Below are positions 36,589 through 42,869 of a DNA stretch of 64,000 bases, one piece after another (position 1 is the first letter of the stretch; each line of letters begins with the position of its first letter). Position numbers and translations under genes: made by a program. Below the pieces are notes generated by a model. The model was given only the letters and a program-made list of their open reading frames with translations. It had not been told where the DNA came from and did not search any database. This DNA comes from Janthinobacterium saanense (GTDB lineage: Bacteria > Pseudomonadota > Gammaproteobacteria > Burkholderiales > Burkholderiaceae_D): assembly GCF_014200675.1 (NCBI RefSeq), contig NZ_JACHCI010000025.1:1-64000 (forward strand), written 5' to 3'.

Positions 36589-37461
36589 TTATTGCAAGAG
36601 CTCTTTTGAGAAAACCTTGCCAGTTACGGAGCTATACAGCCAAACCTGCGACAGTTTCATCACAAGGGAGTCACCATTCCAAAGCAATTCTATCGGGTTA
36701 TCCATTGTCGGCTTTATCATGTTGCCGTATCTGGAAAGAAATGGGGACTCTAGCTTCGCGATGTAGAGAATGCGAATTGCGCCCTTGTTTAGTCTTGCAT
36801 CATCGGGTGAAATCTTAAACGAGAAATCTGAAGGGATGCCAGTCGAGGGGCCCTGGGACTTAATATTCGCAAATGTAATTCCGCAAGCATCATAAACGGA
36901 GCTTGTTATTTCAACTTTCTTTCCATACCCATTTTCCCCGATGTACTTCTGCGTGCTTGATAGGCTGCTATTGATCAAGGCCGAGGAAAAGAAGCCCTCT
37001 CCAATCATGGTTGTTCTGCTGCCGTGAGACAACATGCGTACCGTCATTGTTTCAGTATCCGCATTGTAGTTAGGCATAAGCAAGGGCTTATCTGGCGACA
37101 TGGCTATTATGCTTGAGCCATTTAAGTTGCCATAGATGGGCTCAGATTTGACGTGCTCGACACGCTCAGCGTAAGCCTTTGTGGATTCAAATTCATCTTT
37201 TTTTAATTTGAATGCCTTAAGCCTGTCTGAGATCGCAATGCAACTATGTCCACGAAAGTCAATGGGGAGGGTTTCGGCGTTCGCATCAAATGGGTCTTGG
37301 GAGAATGCCGCTAAATCACTCACCTTTTTCTGTGAAGATTTCGAATCCGCTCCCTGTTTTGGTTGTGTTGATTTTTTTGTTCCCTTGTTCGATGCATCTT
37401 GGGCCCATGAGGATCCGTGCAGCCCGCAAGCGAGCAGCAAGAGCGGTAGTATTTTTTTCAT
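36589..37461 (-). CDS. Secreted cargo protein, unknown
   Basis: This 290 aa protein has a signal peptide (MKKILPLLLLACGLHGSSWA) with a cysteine at 12 that does not form a clear lipobox, then a lysine/serine-rich stretch (about 25-46), then a globular domain of unknown type. Codons are AT-richer than flanking phage genes, a sign of separate acquisition. It ends at a strong terminator, so it is transcribed on its own, presumably from the prophage. Confidence 0.75.
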   Translation of the reverse strand: MKKILPLLLLACGLHGSSWAQDASNKGTKKSTQPKQGADSKSSQKKVSDLAAFSQDPFDANAETLPIDFRGHSCIAISDRLKAFKLKKDEFESTKAYAERVEHVKSEPIYGNLNGSSIIAMSPDKPLLMPNYNADTETMTVRMLSHGSRTTMIGEGFFSSALINSSLSSTQKYIGENGYGKKVEITSSVYDACGITFANIKSQGPSTGIPSDFSFKISPDDARLNKGAIRILYIAKLESPFLSRYGNMIKPTMDNPIELLWNGDSLVMKLSQVWLYSSVTGKVFSKELLQ

Positions 37462-37629
37462 TCTCGTCCCAGTTTAGTTGGCGCAGACCGTTGCGCCGCA
37501 GCATTATATAGAATGCTAATTCTATGAAAAGTAGCAAATTATTGCATCAAATATGTTGCTTGCTGCACAAGTGACGGGCTGATCCATTGCGGATTTGATG
37601 AAAAACAACAAAAATATTCTATCCAACAA

Positions 37630-38523
37630 TCACGCAACTCGTGACTTTATGTGTTGAGCAAATAACGATGCTACCTCGCCCAAATTATCGAGATTTTTTG
37701 CGAGCAAATGGAAATCCAGGCGCGCCCACTTGTCGGCAAGCGGAATCATTTTCACCGGATATGTGCGTGCTGCCTGCCTCGCAATTGATTCGACGGTCAC
37801 GCCAATTCCAAGCCTGGACCGTGCGATAATTTCAGCCTGGGCCGCCAGAGTGTCAACGGTGACGCGTGAGCGAACCAGGAGGCTTTCGGGGGCGTGATCC
37901 GCGATGTATTTAGTAAGGCGCAGATCGTGGTGAGTCGAAACAAAATCATAGGGCAGGGCGTCGGCCAATGCTATTGCGCCAGGTCGACGCGCAAGCTCAT
38001 GGCCATCCGGCACAATTAAGCAAATCCGCTCCAGGCGGTAGGGAATCGAGCGCAGGCCGTGCCCAGCTGGCGGGTGCGGAAACAGCGCCAAATCGGCCTC
38101 TCCCGATGCTACCAGGGCGGCGACCGCATCGAAATCCCCGCTGACTACTGCCACGTCAATTGCGGGATGCGCCTCCAGGAACTCCCCAAGCACCGCTGGC
38201 AATTCGCCTATTAAAACCGTGTCCGAGCATGCAAGTCTAAGCGTCTGTCGGCCGTGGCGCTGCCGCCCCTGCAACAGCTCATTCATCCTGCGCAGCTCGT
38301 CAGCGATGAGGGTGGCGGACGCGGCCACGATCTTGCCGGCCGGCGTAAGTTCGAATCGGCGACCACTTCGAATAACCAGGGATTCCCCGACAATTTCCTC
38401 AATTCTATTCAGTCGATTCGTTGCTGATGGGGCTGCCATGCCCGCGCGTCGTCCTGCCGCAACCAGGCTCGTTTCCATCCCAATATGTCGCATCAGTTCG
38501 AGGTCGCGGAGTGTCAGCATCAT
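37630..38523 (-). CDS. LysR-family regulator carried by the prophage
   Basis: This 297 aa protein has the LysR winged helix (LRDLELMRHIGMETSLVAAGRRAGMAAPSATNRLNRIEEIVG) and an effector-binding domain (LRLACSDTVLIGELPAVLGEFLEAHPAIDVAVVSGDFDAV). LysR regulators are not normal phage genes, so this is cargo that may alter host expression or control the neighbouring secreted proteins. Confidence 0.88.
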   Translation of the reverse strand: MMLTLRDLELMRHIGMETSLVAAGRRAGMAAPSATNRLNRIEEIVGESLVIRSGRRFELTPAGKIVAASATLIADELRRMNELLQGRQRHGRQTLRLACSDTVLIGELPAVLGEFLEAHPAIDVAVVSGDFDAVAALVASGEADLALFPHPPAGHGLRSIPYRLERICLIVPDGHELARRPGAIALADALPYDFVSTHHDLRLTKYIADHAPESLLVRSRVTVDTLAAQAEIIARSRLGIGVTVESIARQAARTYPVKMIPLADKWARLDFHLLAKNLDNLGEVASLFAQHIKSRVA

Positions 38524-38784
38524 GAATCCTATTTGCGCAGGATTCTAACCAACCGTCACGGAATTGAAATGGATAGACGGTAATTGTGACGCCCAATTAA
38601 CGTTCTCGATAATTCAAGTTATCTATTTCGGCAATTTCGAAAAATTGGAAACTCGGGTACGCTATTTGTTGCTCGGCGGATAAGTGTGCGTTATTTGCAA
38701 ATCCGCGCCCGATTAATTTGAGAGTTTGTGCGGCCGTCCTGTTTTCATGCGCGACCGGCCCGCACGCCCAGGAGGCGTTCTAGG
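38524..38784. promoter_or_regulatory. Control region with three AATT-type palindromes
   Basis: Between the leftward LysR gene and a rightward small gene lie TAATT-N9-AATTA (38581-38599), GATAA-N6-TTATC (38608-38623) and CAATT-N6-AATTG (38632-38647), spaced about 25 bp centre to centre. They suit binding by the LysR protein to its own promoter region. Confidence 0.5.
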
Positions 38785-38943
38785 ATGGAAAACATAGAGA
38801 GGGTCATCGCGGCCTACAAGGCAATGGATCAGCGTAGGCGCGAGGCCAACTTGCGAATGATGGAAATTGACGCGAAACGCCACCCTGACCGGGCGCGACT
38901 TTTAAGACTGGTTGTCAACGATCGAAATGCCCCGAAGCGCTGA
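38785..38943 (+). CDS. 52-residue basic protein convergent with the repressor gene
   Basis: ATG at 38785 follows AGGAGG by 9 bases. The helical basic product has RRREANLRMMEIDAKRHPDRARLL. Its last 42 bases overlap, tail to tail, the end of the CI-like gene, so its transcript is antisense to the repressor mRNA. Function unknown. Confidence 0.65.
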   Translation: MENIERVIAAYKAMDQRRREANLRMMEIDAKRHPDRARLLRLVVNDRNAPKR

Positions 38944-39426
38944 ACGCGGCTCACCTTCGGCCACCGTCATGATCCTCTCGCGGCCAGCATCGTCAGTGGT
39001 GCGGTACAGATCAAGGAGGCGCGCCTCATCATCGCGAATCCATTGCGTGTGAGCGGTCGGGGGCGACAAAGGGCCGGGCTCTGGCTTGGAGTAGTCAGCG
39101 ACAACTTGCGAGCCAATTGAGCCAACGGCCTCAAAGGCTTCGGCTGGCTGACCCGTGTGTGAGGCAGCAGCTGCAATTTCTTTTGCAATCGTTGGGCTGA
39201 TCAACTCAACGTTCACATTCAAGCCCCGCGCAAAGGCGGTGGCTGCCTTGATGTTCAGCGGGCGATGGCCAGCAACGTACTGCCACACCATCCCTTGAGA
39301 GCCAATAGCATATAAATCACCAAAATCCGCCTGGGAAATTTTCGGTTGACGCGCGTCAAACAGCGCCTTAAGGCGCTGCGCATCTGCTGCTTGCCAGTCT
39401 TCCAGTGCTTTCGGTTCTTTTTTCAT
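38902..39426 (-). CDS. CI-like phage repressor without a peptidase domain
   Basis: This 174 aa protein has an XRE-type helix-turn-helix at about residues 25-80 (ISQADFGDLYAIGSQGMVWQYVAGHRPLNIKAATAFARGL). The C-terminal half has no LexA/CI peptidase (no Ser-Lys dyad region), ending in a short helical block. It should bind the AATAGC-N3-GCTATT operators at 39.44-39.50 kb and at 35.1 kb. The predicted start of transcription coincides with the ATG, so the mRNA would be leaderless, as lambda cI from pRM. Confidence 0.85.
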   Translation of the reverse strand: MKKEPKALEDWQAADAQRLKALFDARQPKISQADFGDLYAIGSQGMVWQYVAGHRPLNIKAATAFARGLNVNVELISPTIAKEIAAAASHTGQPAEAFEAVGSIGSQVVADYSKPEPGPLSPPTAHTQWIRDDEARLLDLYRTTDDAGRERIMTVAEGEPRSALRGISIVDNQS

Positions 39427-39432
39427 GAGCGA

Positions 39433-39500
39433 AGTATAGCTATGCTATTTAAAGCCGCAACGAGCTTTGCTATTGACTTACGTACTAGCAATGCTATTAT
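39433..39500. promoter_or_regulatory. Lysogeny switch: three operators and divergent promoters
   Basis: Operators at 39435-39449 (TATAGC-TAT-GCTATT), 39460-39474 (half-degenerate, AGC-TTT-GCTATT) and 39484-39498 (ACTAGC-AAT-GCTATT) have centres 25 and 24 bp apart. The rightward promoter is TTGACT (39473-39478), 16 bp, TATTAT (39495-39500). The leftward promoter has TATACT read on the minus strand at 39433-39438. Both -10 boxes end 6-7 bases before the ATG they serve. Confidence 0.78.
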
Positions 39501-39506
39501 TGCGCC

Positions 39507-39830
39507 ATGGACCTTAAAAATTACCTCATTGCTACGGGCGTGAAGAAGGCGGACTTTGCCCGTGCGATCAATATCTCTGCCGCTTTACTCCATCAATGGA
39601 TTGAGCAAATCCGCCCGGTAGCGATTCGGCACTGTCCTGCTATCGAAAAGCAGACCGGCGGCCAAGTTGCTCGCAAAGATTTGCGCCCGGATGACTGGCA
39701 CAAGATCTGGCCCGAACTGGCGGAGGGCGATCCTGGCCACGCCGGCCGCCAACCCCCATCCCCAACCAACATCCTCGACACCATCCCGCTGCACTCCGTT
39801 GTTGGCATCGATCCGCGAGGTTCGTCATGA
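39507..39830 (+). CDS. Cro/YdaS-like phage regulator
   Basis: This 107 aa protein has an N-terminal helix-turn-helix (MDLKNYLIATGVKKADFARAINISAALLHQWI) and the family block CPAIEKQTGGQVARKDLRPDDWHKIWPEL. It is divergent from the CI-like gene and heads the rightward operon. The rightward -10 box leaves room for no leader, so translation probably starts on a leaderless mRNA. Confidence 0.85.
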   Translation: MDLKNYLIATGVKKADFARAINISAALLHQWIEQIRPVAIRHCPAIEKQTGGQVARKDLRPDDWHKIWPELAEGDPGHAGRQPPSPTNILDTIPLHSVVGIDPRGSS

Positions 39831-40087
39831 GCAAGTTCGAACTCATGCAACTTGCCAGTCATGTATTGATCGTGATCGGCAGCTTTATCTTGTACCGGAC
39901 AGGAATCCACATGACGCGGGTATGGAGCGAAATGAGGGCTGAGCTTTCAGTACTCCGGGGCTTTATGAAAAACCAAATCTCAACGGGGGAAGTGGAAACG
40001 CGTGATGGTGCTACGTCGATCGGCCCTGGCAAGGATTCTAGCCAGCCTCCGTCTAGCGAGAATTGCGCCTTGCCCCCTGGCTCATAG
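39827..40087 (+). CDS. Small membrane protein after cro
   Basis: The 86 aa product starts in an ATGA overlap with the Cro-like stop. It has one membrane segment (about 10-30, HVLIVIGSFILYRTGIHMT) and a polar low-complexity tail. Its last 229 bases are antisense to the gene 39859-40323. The stop-start coupling favours it being real at least in its N-terminal part. Confidence 0.55.
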   Translation: MSKFELMQLASHVLIVIGSFILYRTGIHMTRVWSEMRAELSVLRGFMKNQISTGEVETRDGATSIGPGKDSSQPPSSENCALPPGS

Positions 40088-40323
40088 ATGGACTTGAATT
40101 TAGCGATCTCGGCTTTGCGGGCTGAAATTCCAATGAATTGCACAGGCAGCTCCGCCGGATGAATTTTTAGTCGAACTAGCAGTTCGTCATTCCGTGTCCT
40201 GCTAATACTTCCATCTAGATAAGCTGCACTCAAGGCTCGCTGGGTCTTGTACTGCAAAAACACCAATAGCCCTGTGGCAGCAGTCGAGATTGCAGTAAGA
40301 GCTTCAAAAACATTGAAGGCCAA
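39859..40323 (-). CDS. Membrane-anchored cargo protein antisense to the cro operon
   Basis: This 154 aa product has an N-terminal membrane segment (about 8-26) and a beta-rich domain with convincing composition (KIHPAELPVQFIGISARKAEI...VEIWFFIKPRSTE). It lies backwards within the rightward operon, like several other genes of this prophage. Function unknown. Confidence 0.6.
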   Translation of the reverse strand: MAFNVFEALTAISTAATGLLVFLQYKTQRALSAAYLDGSISRTRNDELLVRLKIHPAELPVQFIGISARKAEIAKFKSIYEPGGKAQFSLDGGWLESLPGPIDVAPSRVSTSPVEIWFFIKPRSTESSALISLHTRVMWIPVRYKIKLPITINT

Positions 40324-40441
40324 AGCGATTCCTTAGTTGTTTATATGAAATATCTAATTTACCACACCTAAATGGACAAGCATTGAGCACTACCAGCAAC
40401 ACAAACACAAACCCTGCAACACCGACCACCAGGAGATAACC

Positions 40442-40729
40442 ATGAAACACAAGCAAAAACGTACCGCACTCGTCAAAAGCTACATCACGGACAGCAACAA
40501 GGACGCCTTGCAAGAGGCCTGCGCCGCCCAGGGCAAGACCGTCAGTGACGTGCTCAACGAATGCACCATCGTAATCATCCGCAACCACCTGGATGCCAAA
40601 CCGAAGCGCAATGATAGCCCGCCGTTTTCGAGCGGAGCTAGGCCCAAATCAGGAAACAGTAAGACCCAGTTTCCGGCATCGCGCCCAAGTTTCGGCCTGG
40701 TACCGCGCATCACTCGCCTGCGGGTTTAA
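40442..40729 (+). CDS. Ribbon-helix-helix-like small protein
   Basis: A 95 aa protein whose first 50 residues (ALVKSYITDSNKDALQEACAAQGKTVSDVLNE) read like a ribbon-helix-helix DNA-binding domain; the tail is basic and disordered. AGGAG precedes the ATG. Confidence 0.6.
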   Translation: MKHKQKRTALVKSYITDSNKDALQEACAAQGKTVSDVLNECTIVIIRNHLDAKPKRNDSPPFSSGARPKSGNSKTQFPASRPSFGLVPRITRLRV

Positions 40730-40746
40730 CGGCATGGAGGCAGCTA

Positions 40747-40962
40747 TTGAATAAACAAACCGAGGCAACAGCCGAGGAAAGGGAACTCATCTTCCAGCGC
40801 TCCCTGAGCTACCGGCAGGCGGAAAAAGACCTGCAGGGAGCCAGGGACGGGGAGGGTGAGGAAGCGGCGAAAGCCGCGCATAAGGCGGCACGGAACAAGT
40901 GGCGCGATGCCACTGACCAGGTGGCGCGGAAATATGAGGTGCCACGGCGCGAGCCGCCATAA
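40747..40962 (+). CDS. Small charged phage protein, TTG start
   Basis: The 71 aa reading begins at TTG 40747, 6 bases after GGAGG, the only good start in frame. It is almost entirely charged helix. Function unknown. Confidence 0.55.
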   Translation: MNKQTEATAEERELIFQRSLSYRQAEKDLQGARDGEGEEAAKAAHKAARNKWRDATDQVARKYEVPRREPP

Positions 40963-40993
40963 CGAACCCGCACCCAACAGCTACAGCATCACA

Positions 40994-41009
40994 TGGCCGG
41001 AAACGGCCA
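40994..41009 (+). terminator. GNRA-capped hairpin ahead of the XRE gene
   Basis: TGGCCG-GAAA-CGGCCA forms a perfect 6 bp stem with a GAAA tetraloop, followed by CTTTAT. It may be a weak terminator or antitermination/processing element. Confidence 0.4.
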
Positions 41010-41038
41010 CTTTATCCACCATCAATTAGGACTATGAC

Positions 41039-41305
41039 ATGACACAAGCAAATGCAACAACGACTTCCACCTCGCTGAACAATGCCCAGGGCAACAACGA
41101 CCTGCTCGATACGCTGGTGCTCCAGCACAGCCTCAAGAACGACGCCGCCCTGGCCCGCGCGCTGGAAGTGGCGCCGCCAGTGATTTCCAAGATTCGCCAC
41201 GGCCGCCTGCCCATCGGTGCCTCGCTGTTGATCCGCATGCACGAAGTGTTCGACGTGTCGATCCGCGAGCTCAAGCGTGTTGCTCGTGCTGAGGTGGCGG
41301 CTTGA
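41039..41305 (+). CDS. XRE-type helix-turn-helix protein (CII-position regulator)
   Basis: This 88 aa protein has an XRE-like domain at about 22-80 (LVLQHSLKNDAALARALEVAPPVISKIRHGRLPIGASLLIRMHEVF). It lies downstream of cro, where lambdoid phages carry cII. A regulatory role in the lysis-lysogeny choice is inference. Confidence 0.75.
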   Translation: MTQANATTTSTSLNNAQGNNDLLDTLVLQHSLKNDAALARALEVAPPVISKIRHGRLPIGASLLIRMHEVFDVSIRELKRVARAEVAA

Positions 41306-41472
41306 CCGGGGCGACACATTCCGAAGAAGGCAGCGCGCCGGCGCAGGACGGGCAGGGCGCCTCGGCCCAGCACGACGACCAGGCCGAGCGCATGCAGCAG
41401 ATCGATTTCGGCCACGTCCGTGCGCGAAAGCACTACGAAGCAATGCTCAAAGAGCTGCTGGCCGGGCAATAA
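41302..41472 (+). CDS. 56-residue phage protein, TTG start
   Basis: TTG at 41302 overlaps the upstream TGA (TTGA). The product has a disordered N-half and a helical C-half (FGHVRARKHYEAMLKELLAG). A terminator-like hairpin follows at once. Confidence 0.55.
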   Translation: MTGATHSEEGSAPAQDGQGASAQHDDQAERMQQIDFGHVRARKHYEAMLKELLAGQ

Positions 41473-41473
41473 A

Positions 41474-41500
41474 AAAAGCCCGCTGGCAGGCGGGCTTCCT
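41474..41500 (+). terminator. Terminator-like hairpin
   Basis: GCCCGC pairs with GCGGGC around TGGCAG just after the stop of 41302-41472; the following T-run is poor, so it may attenuate rather than end transcription. Confidence 0.55.
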
Positions 41501-41528
41501 TGAAACGCTATAAATCCCGAAAGAATTT

Positions 41529-41630
41529 ATGAGCCAATTGTACACCACCAATGCTGCTACTAACACTCAGGCCGCGCCTGAGCAGCATCAAATGCACGCG
41601 CATGGCGAATTTGCGTGGGGTCAGCCATGA
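41529..41630 (+). CDS. 33-residue microprotein
   Basis: ATG at 41529; its TGA overlaps the ATG of the next gene (ATGA at 41627-41630). The product is polar and histidine-rich at its end (HQMHAHGEFAWGQP). The ribosome site is weak. Coupling is the only evidence. Confidence 0.4.
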   Translation: MSQLYTTNAATNTQAAPEQHQMHAHGEFAWGQP

Positions 41631-41989
41631 CGACCACTATCCGCAATCACATCAACAGCGACTACCTCAAAAGCGAACACGCGGCCGACCTTGTATCCAC
41701 GGTCAAGCGCTTTGGCGCCGCAACCATCGTTGATCTCTCTATAGACCTGGGCATGCACCGCGAATCCGTCCGCAAGCGCCTGACCGCCCTGGTCGACGCT
41801 GGCAAACTGGTCATGATCGAGGCTGCCTCTAAGCATTCCGGCGCGCTGTACGGCATGCCGGACCTGGACGAGCAGGCCGAATTCGACCTGTACCGGACCC
41901 GCACCAACAATTGGCCACGCGGCCAACACGGCCGTGATTGGCTGGTTGAGGCGATGTTTGGTGCGCCGGCGGCGGAGGTGCGCCCATGA
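41627..41989 (+). CDS. Winged-helix DNA-binding phage protein
   Basis: This 120 aa protein has a wHTH at about 17-70 (STVKRFGAATIVDLSIDLGMHRESVRKRLTALVDAGKLVMI). It overlaps the next gene by 4 bp. Probably a regulator of the rightward operon; target unknown. Confidence 0.7.
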   Translation: MTTTIRNHINSDYLKSEHAADLVSTVKRFGAATIVDLSIDLGMHRESVRKRLTALVDAGKLVMIEAASKHSGALYGMPDLDEQAEFDLYRTRTNNWPRGQHGRDWLVEAMFGAPAAEVRP

Positions 41990-42762
41990 GTCGCACCCTC
42001 ACTGAAGAGCGCTTCCTGCGCGATGTTGCTCACCATGAGCTGATCGTGATCCGCGACGACGGCGTGAACCGCCACATACGATTCAAGAAGCCGGACAGCA
42101 GCGACATGTTCTTCGACCTGATCACTTGGCCGGGCCACCTCTGCTACACCGGCGACATGGGCACTTACGTCTTCAAGCGCCTGACGGACATGTTCGAGTT
42201 TTTCCGCACCGACCGGGCGTACAACCAGTCACGCGGGCGGAAGCTGGGCATAAACCTGGGCTACTGGGCCGAGAAGCTGATCGCGGTCGACGGCAACAGG
42301 CACGGCGGCAAGCCAAAGGCCTTCGATGAAGACAAATTCAAACGGGTCATCAATGAATATCGCGTGCAGTGGATGCGAGACGCCAAGGCAAGCAACTCGC
42401 TCGACAAGGAGGGGCGACGCGAACTGTGGGAAGCGGTCGAAGATGAGGTAATAGGCGTGCTGGATGATGGCGGCGACCGTGCGCAATATGCGGCCTACGA
42501 TTTCCATCACACAGACCCGTCCGATGCGCAGCGGCGCGGCTGGCAGTTCGATGATTTGTTCGAACACGATTTCACGGAATACACGCACAGCTTCCTCTGG
42601 TGCTGCTACGCGCTGGCTTGGGGTGTTGAAAAATACGACGTGCTGAAGGCCGCCGCCGAACTGGCGAAGAAGGCAGCGGCTGCGCCAGCAGAAGTTCTGA
42701 CTACCAGCCCGCCGTGCGCAATCTTTGCTGCACCATCGAGCAATGACGAGGTGCGCCCATGA
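41986..42762 (+). CDS. Phage protein, right copy of an inverted duplicated gene
   Basis: This 258 aa protein is the near-identical partner of 27274-27966 on the other strand. Only about 14 residue changes are seen over the shared 210 residues, and the DNA is nearly identical from about 42045 to 42635. The C-terminal 45 residues differ from the left copy. Function unknown. Coupled to both neighbours by ATGA overlaps. Confidence 0.8.
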   Translation: MSRTLTEERFLRDVAHHELIVIRDDGVNRHIRFKKPDSSDMFFDLITWPGHLCYTGDMGTYVFKRLTDMFEFFRTDRAYNQSRGRKLGINLGYWAEKLIAVDGNRHGGKPKAFDEDKFKRVINEYRVQWMRDAKASNSLDKEGRRELWEAVEDEVIGVLDDGGDRAQYAAYDFHHTDPSDAQRRGWQFDDLFEHDFTEYTHSFLWCCYALAWGVEKYDVLKAAAELAKKAAAAPAEVLTTSPPCAIFAAPSSNDEVRP

Positions 42763-42869
42763 TGCCCTCCCTCAAACTCGCCCGTGACCAGCGCGTCTGC
42801 GACCTGGTGATGGCCATGCTGTTTGCGCGCCTGCGCGTGACCCTCCGTCCTGTGGAGGCGCAACCATGA
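42759..42869 (+). CDS. 36-residue microprotein
   Basis: ATG at 42759 overlaps the upstream TGA and its own TGA overlaps the methyltransferase ATG (42866). The product is MMPSLKLARDQRVCDLVMAM plus 16 residues, mildly hydrophobic. Double coupling supports translation. Confidence 0.5.
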   Translation: MMPSLKLARDQRVCDLVMAMLFARLRVTLRPVEAQP

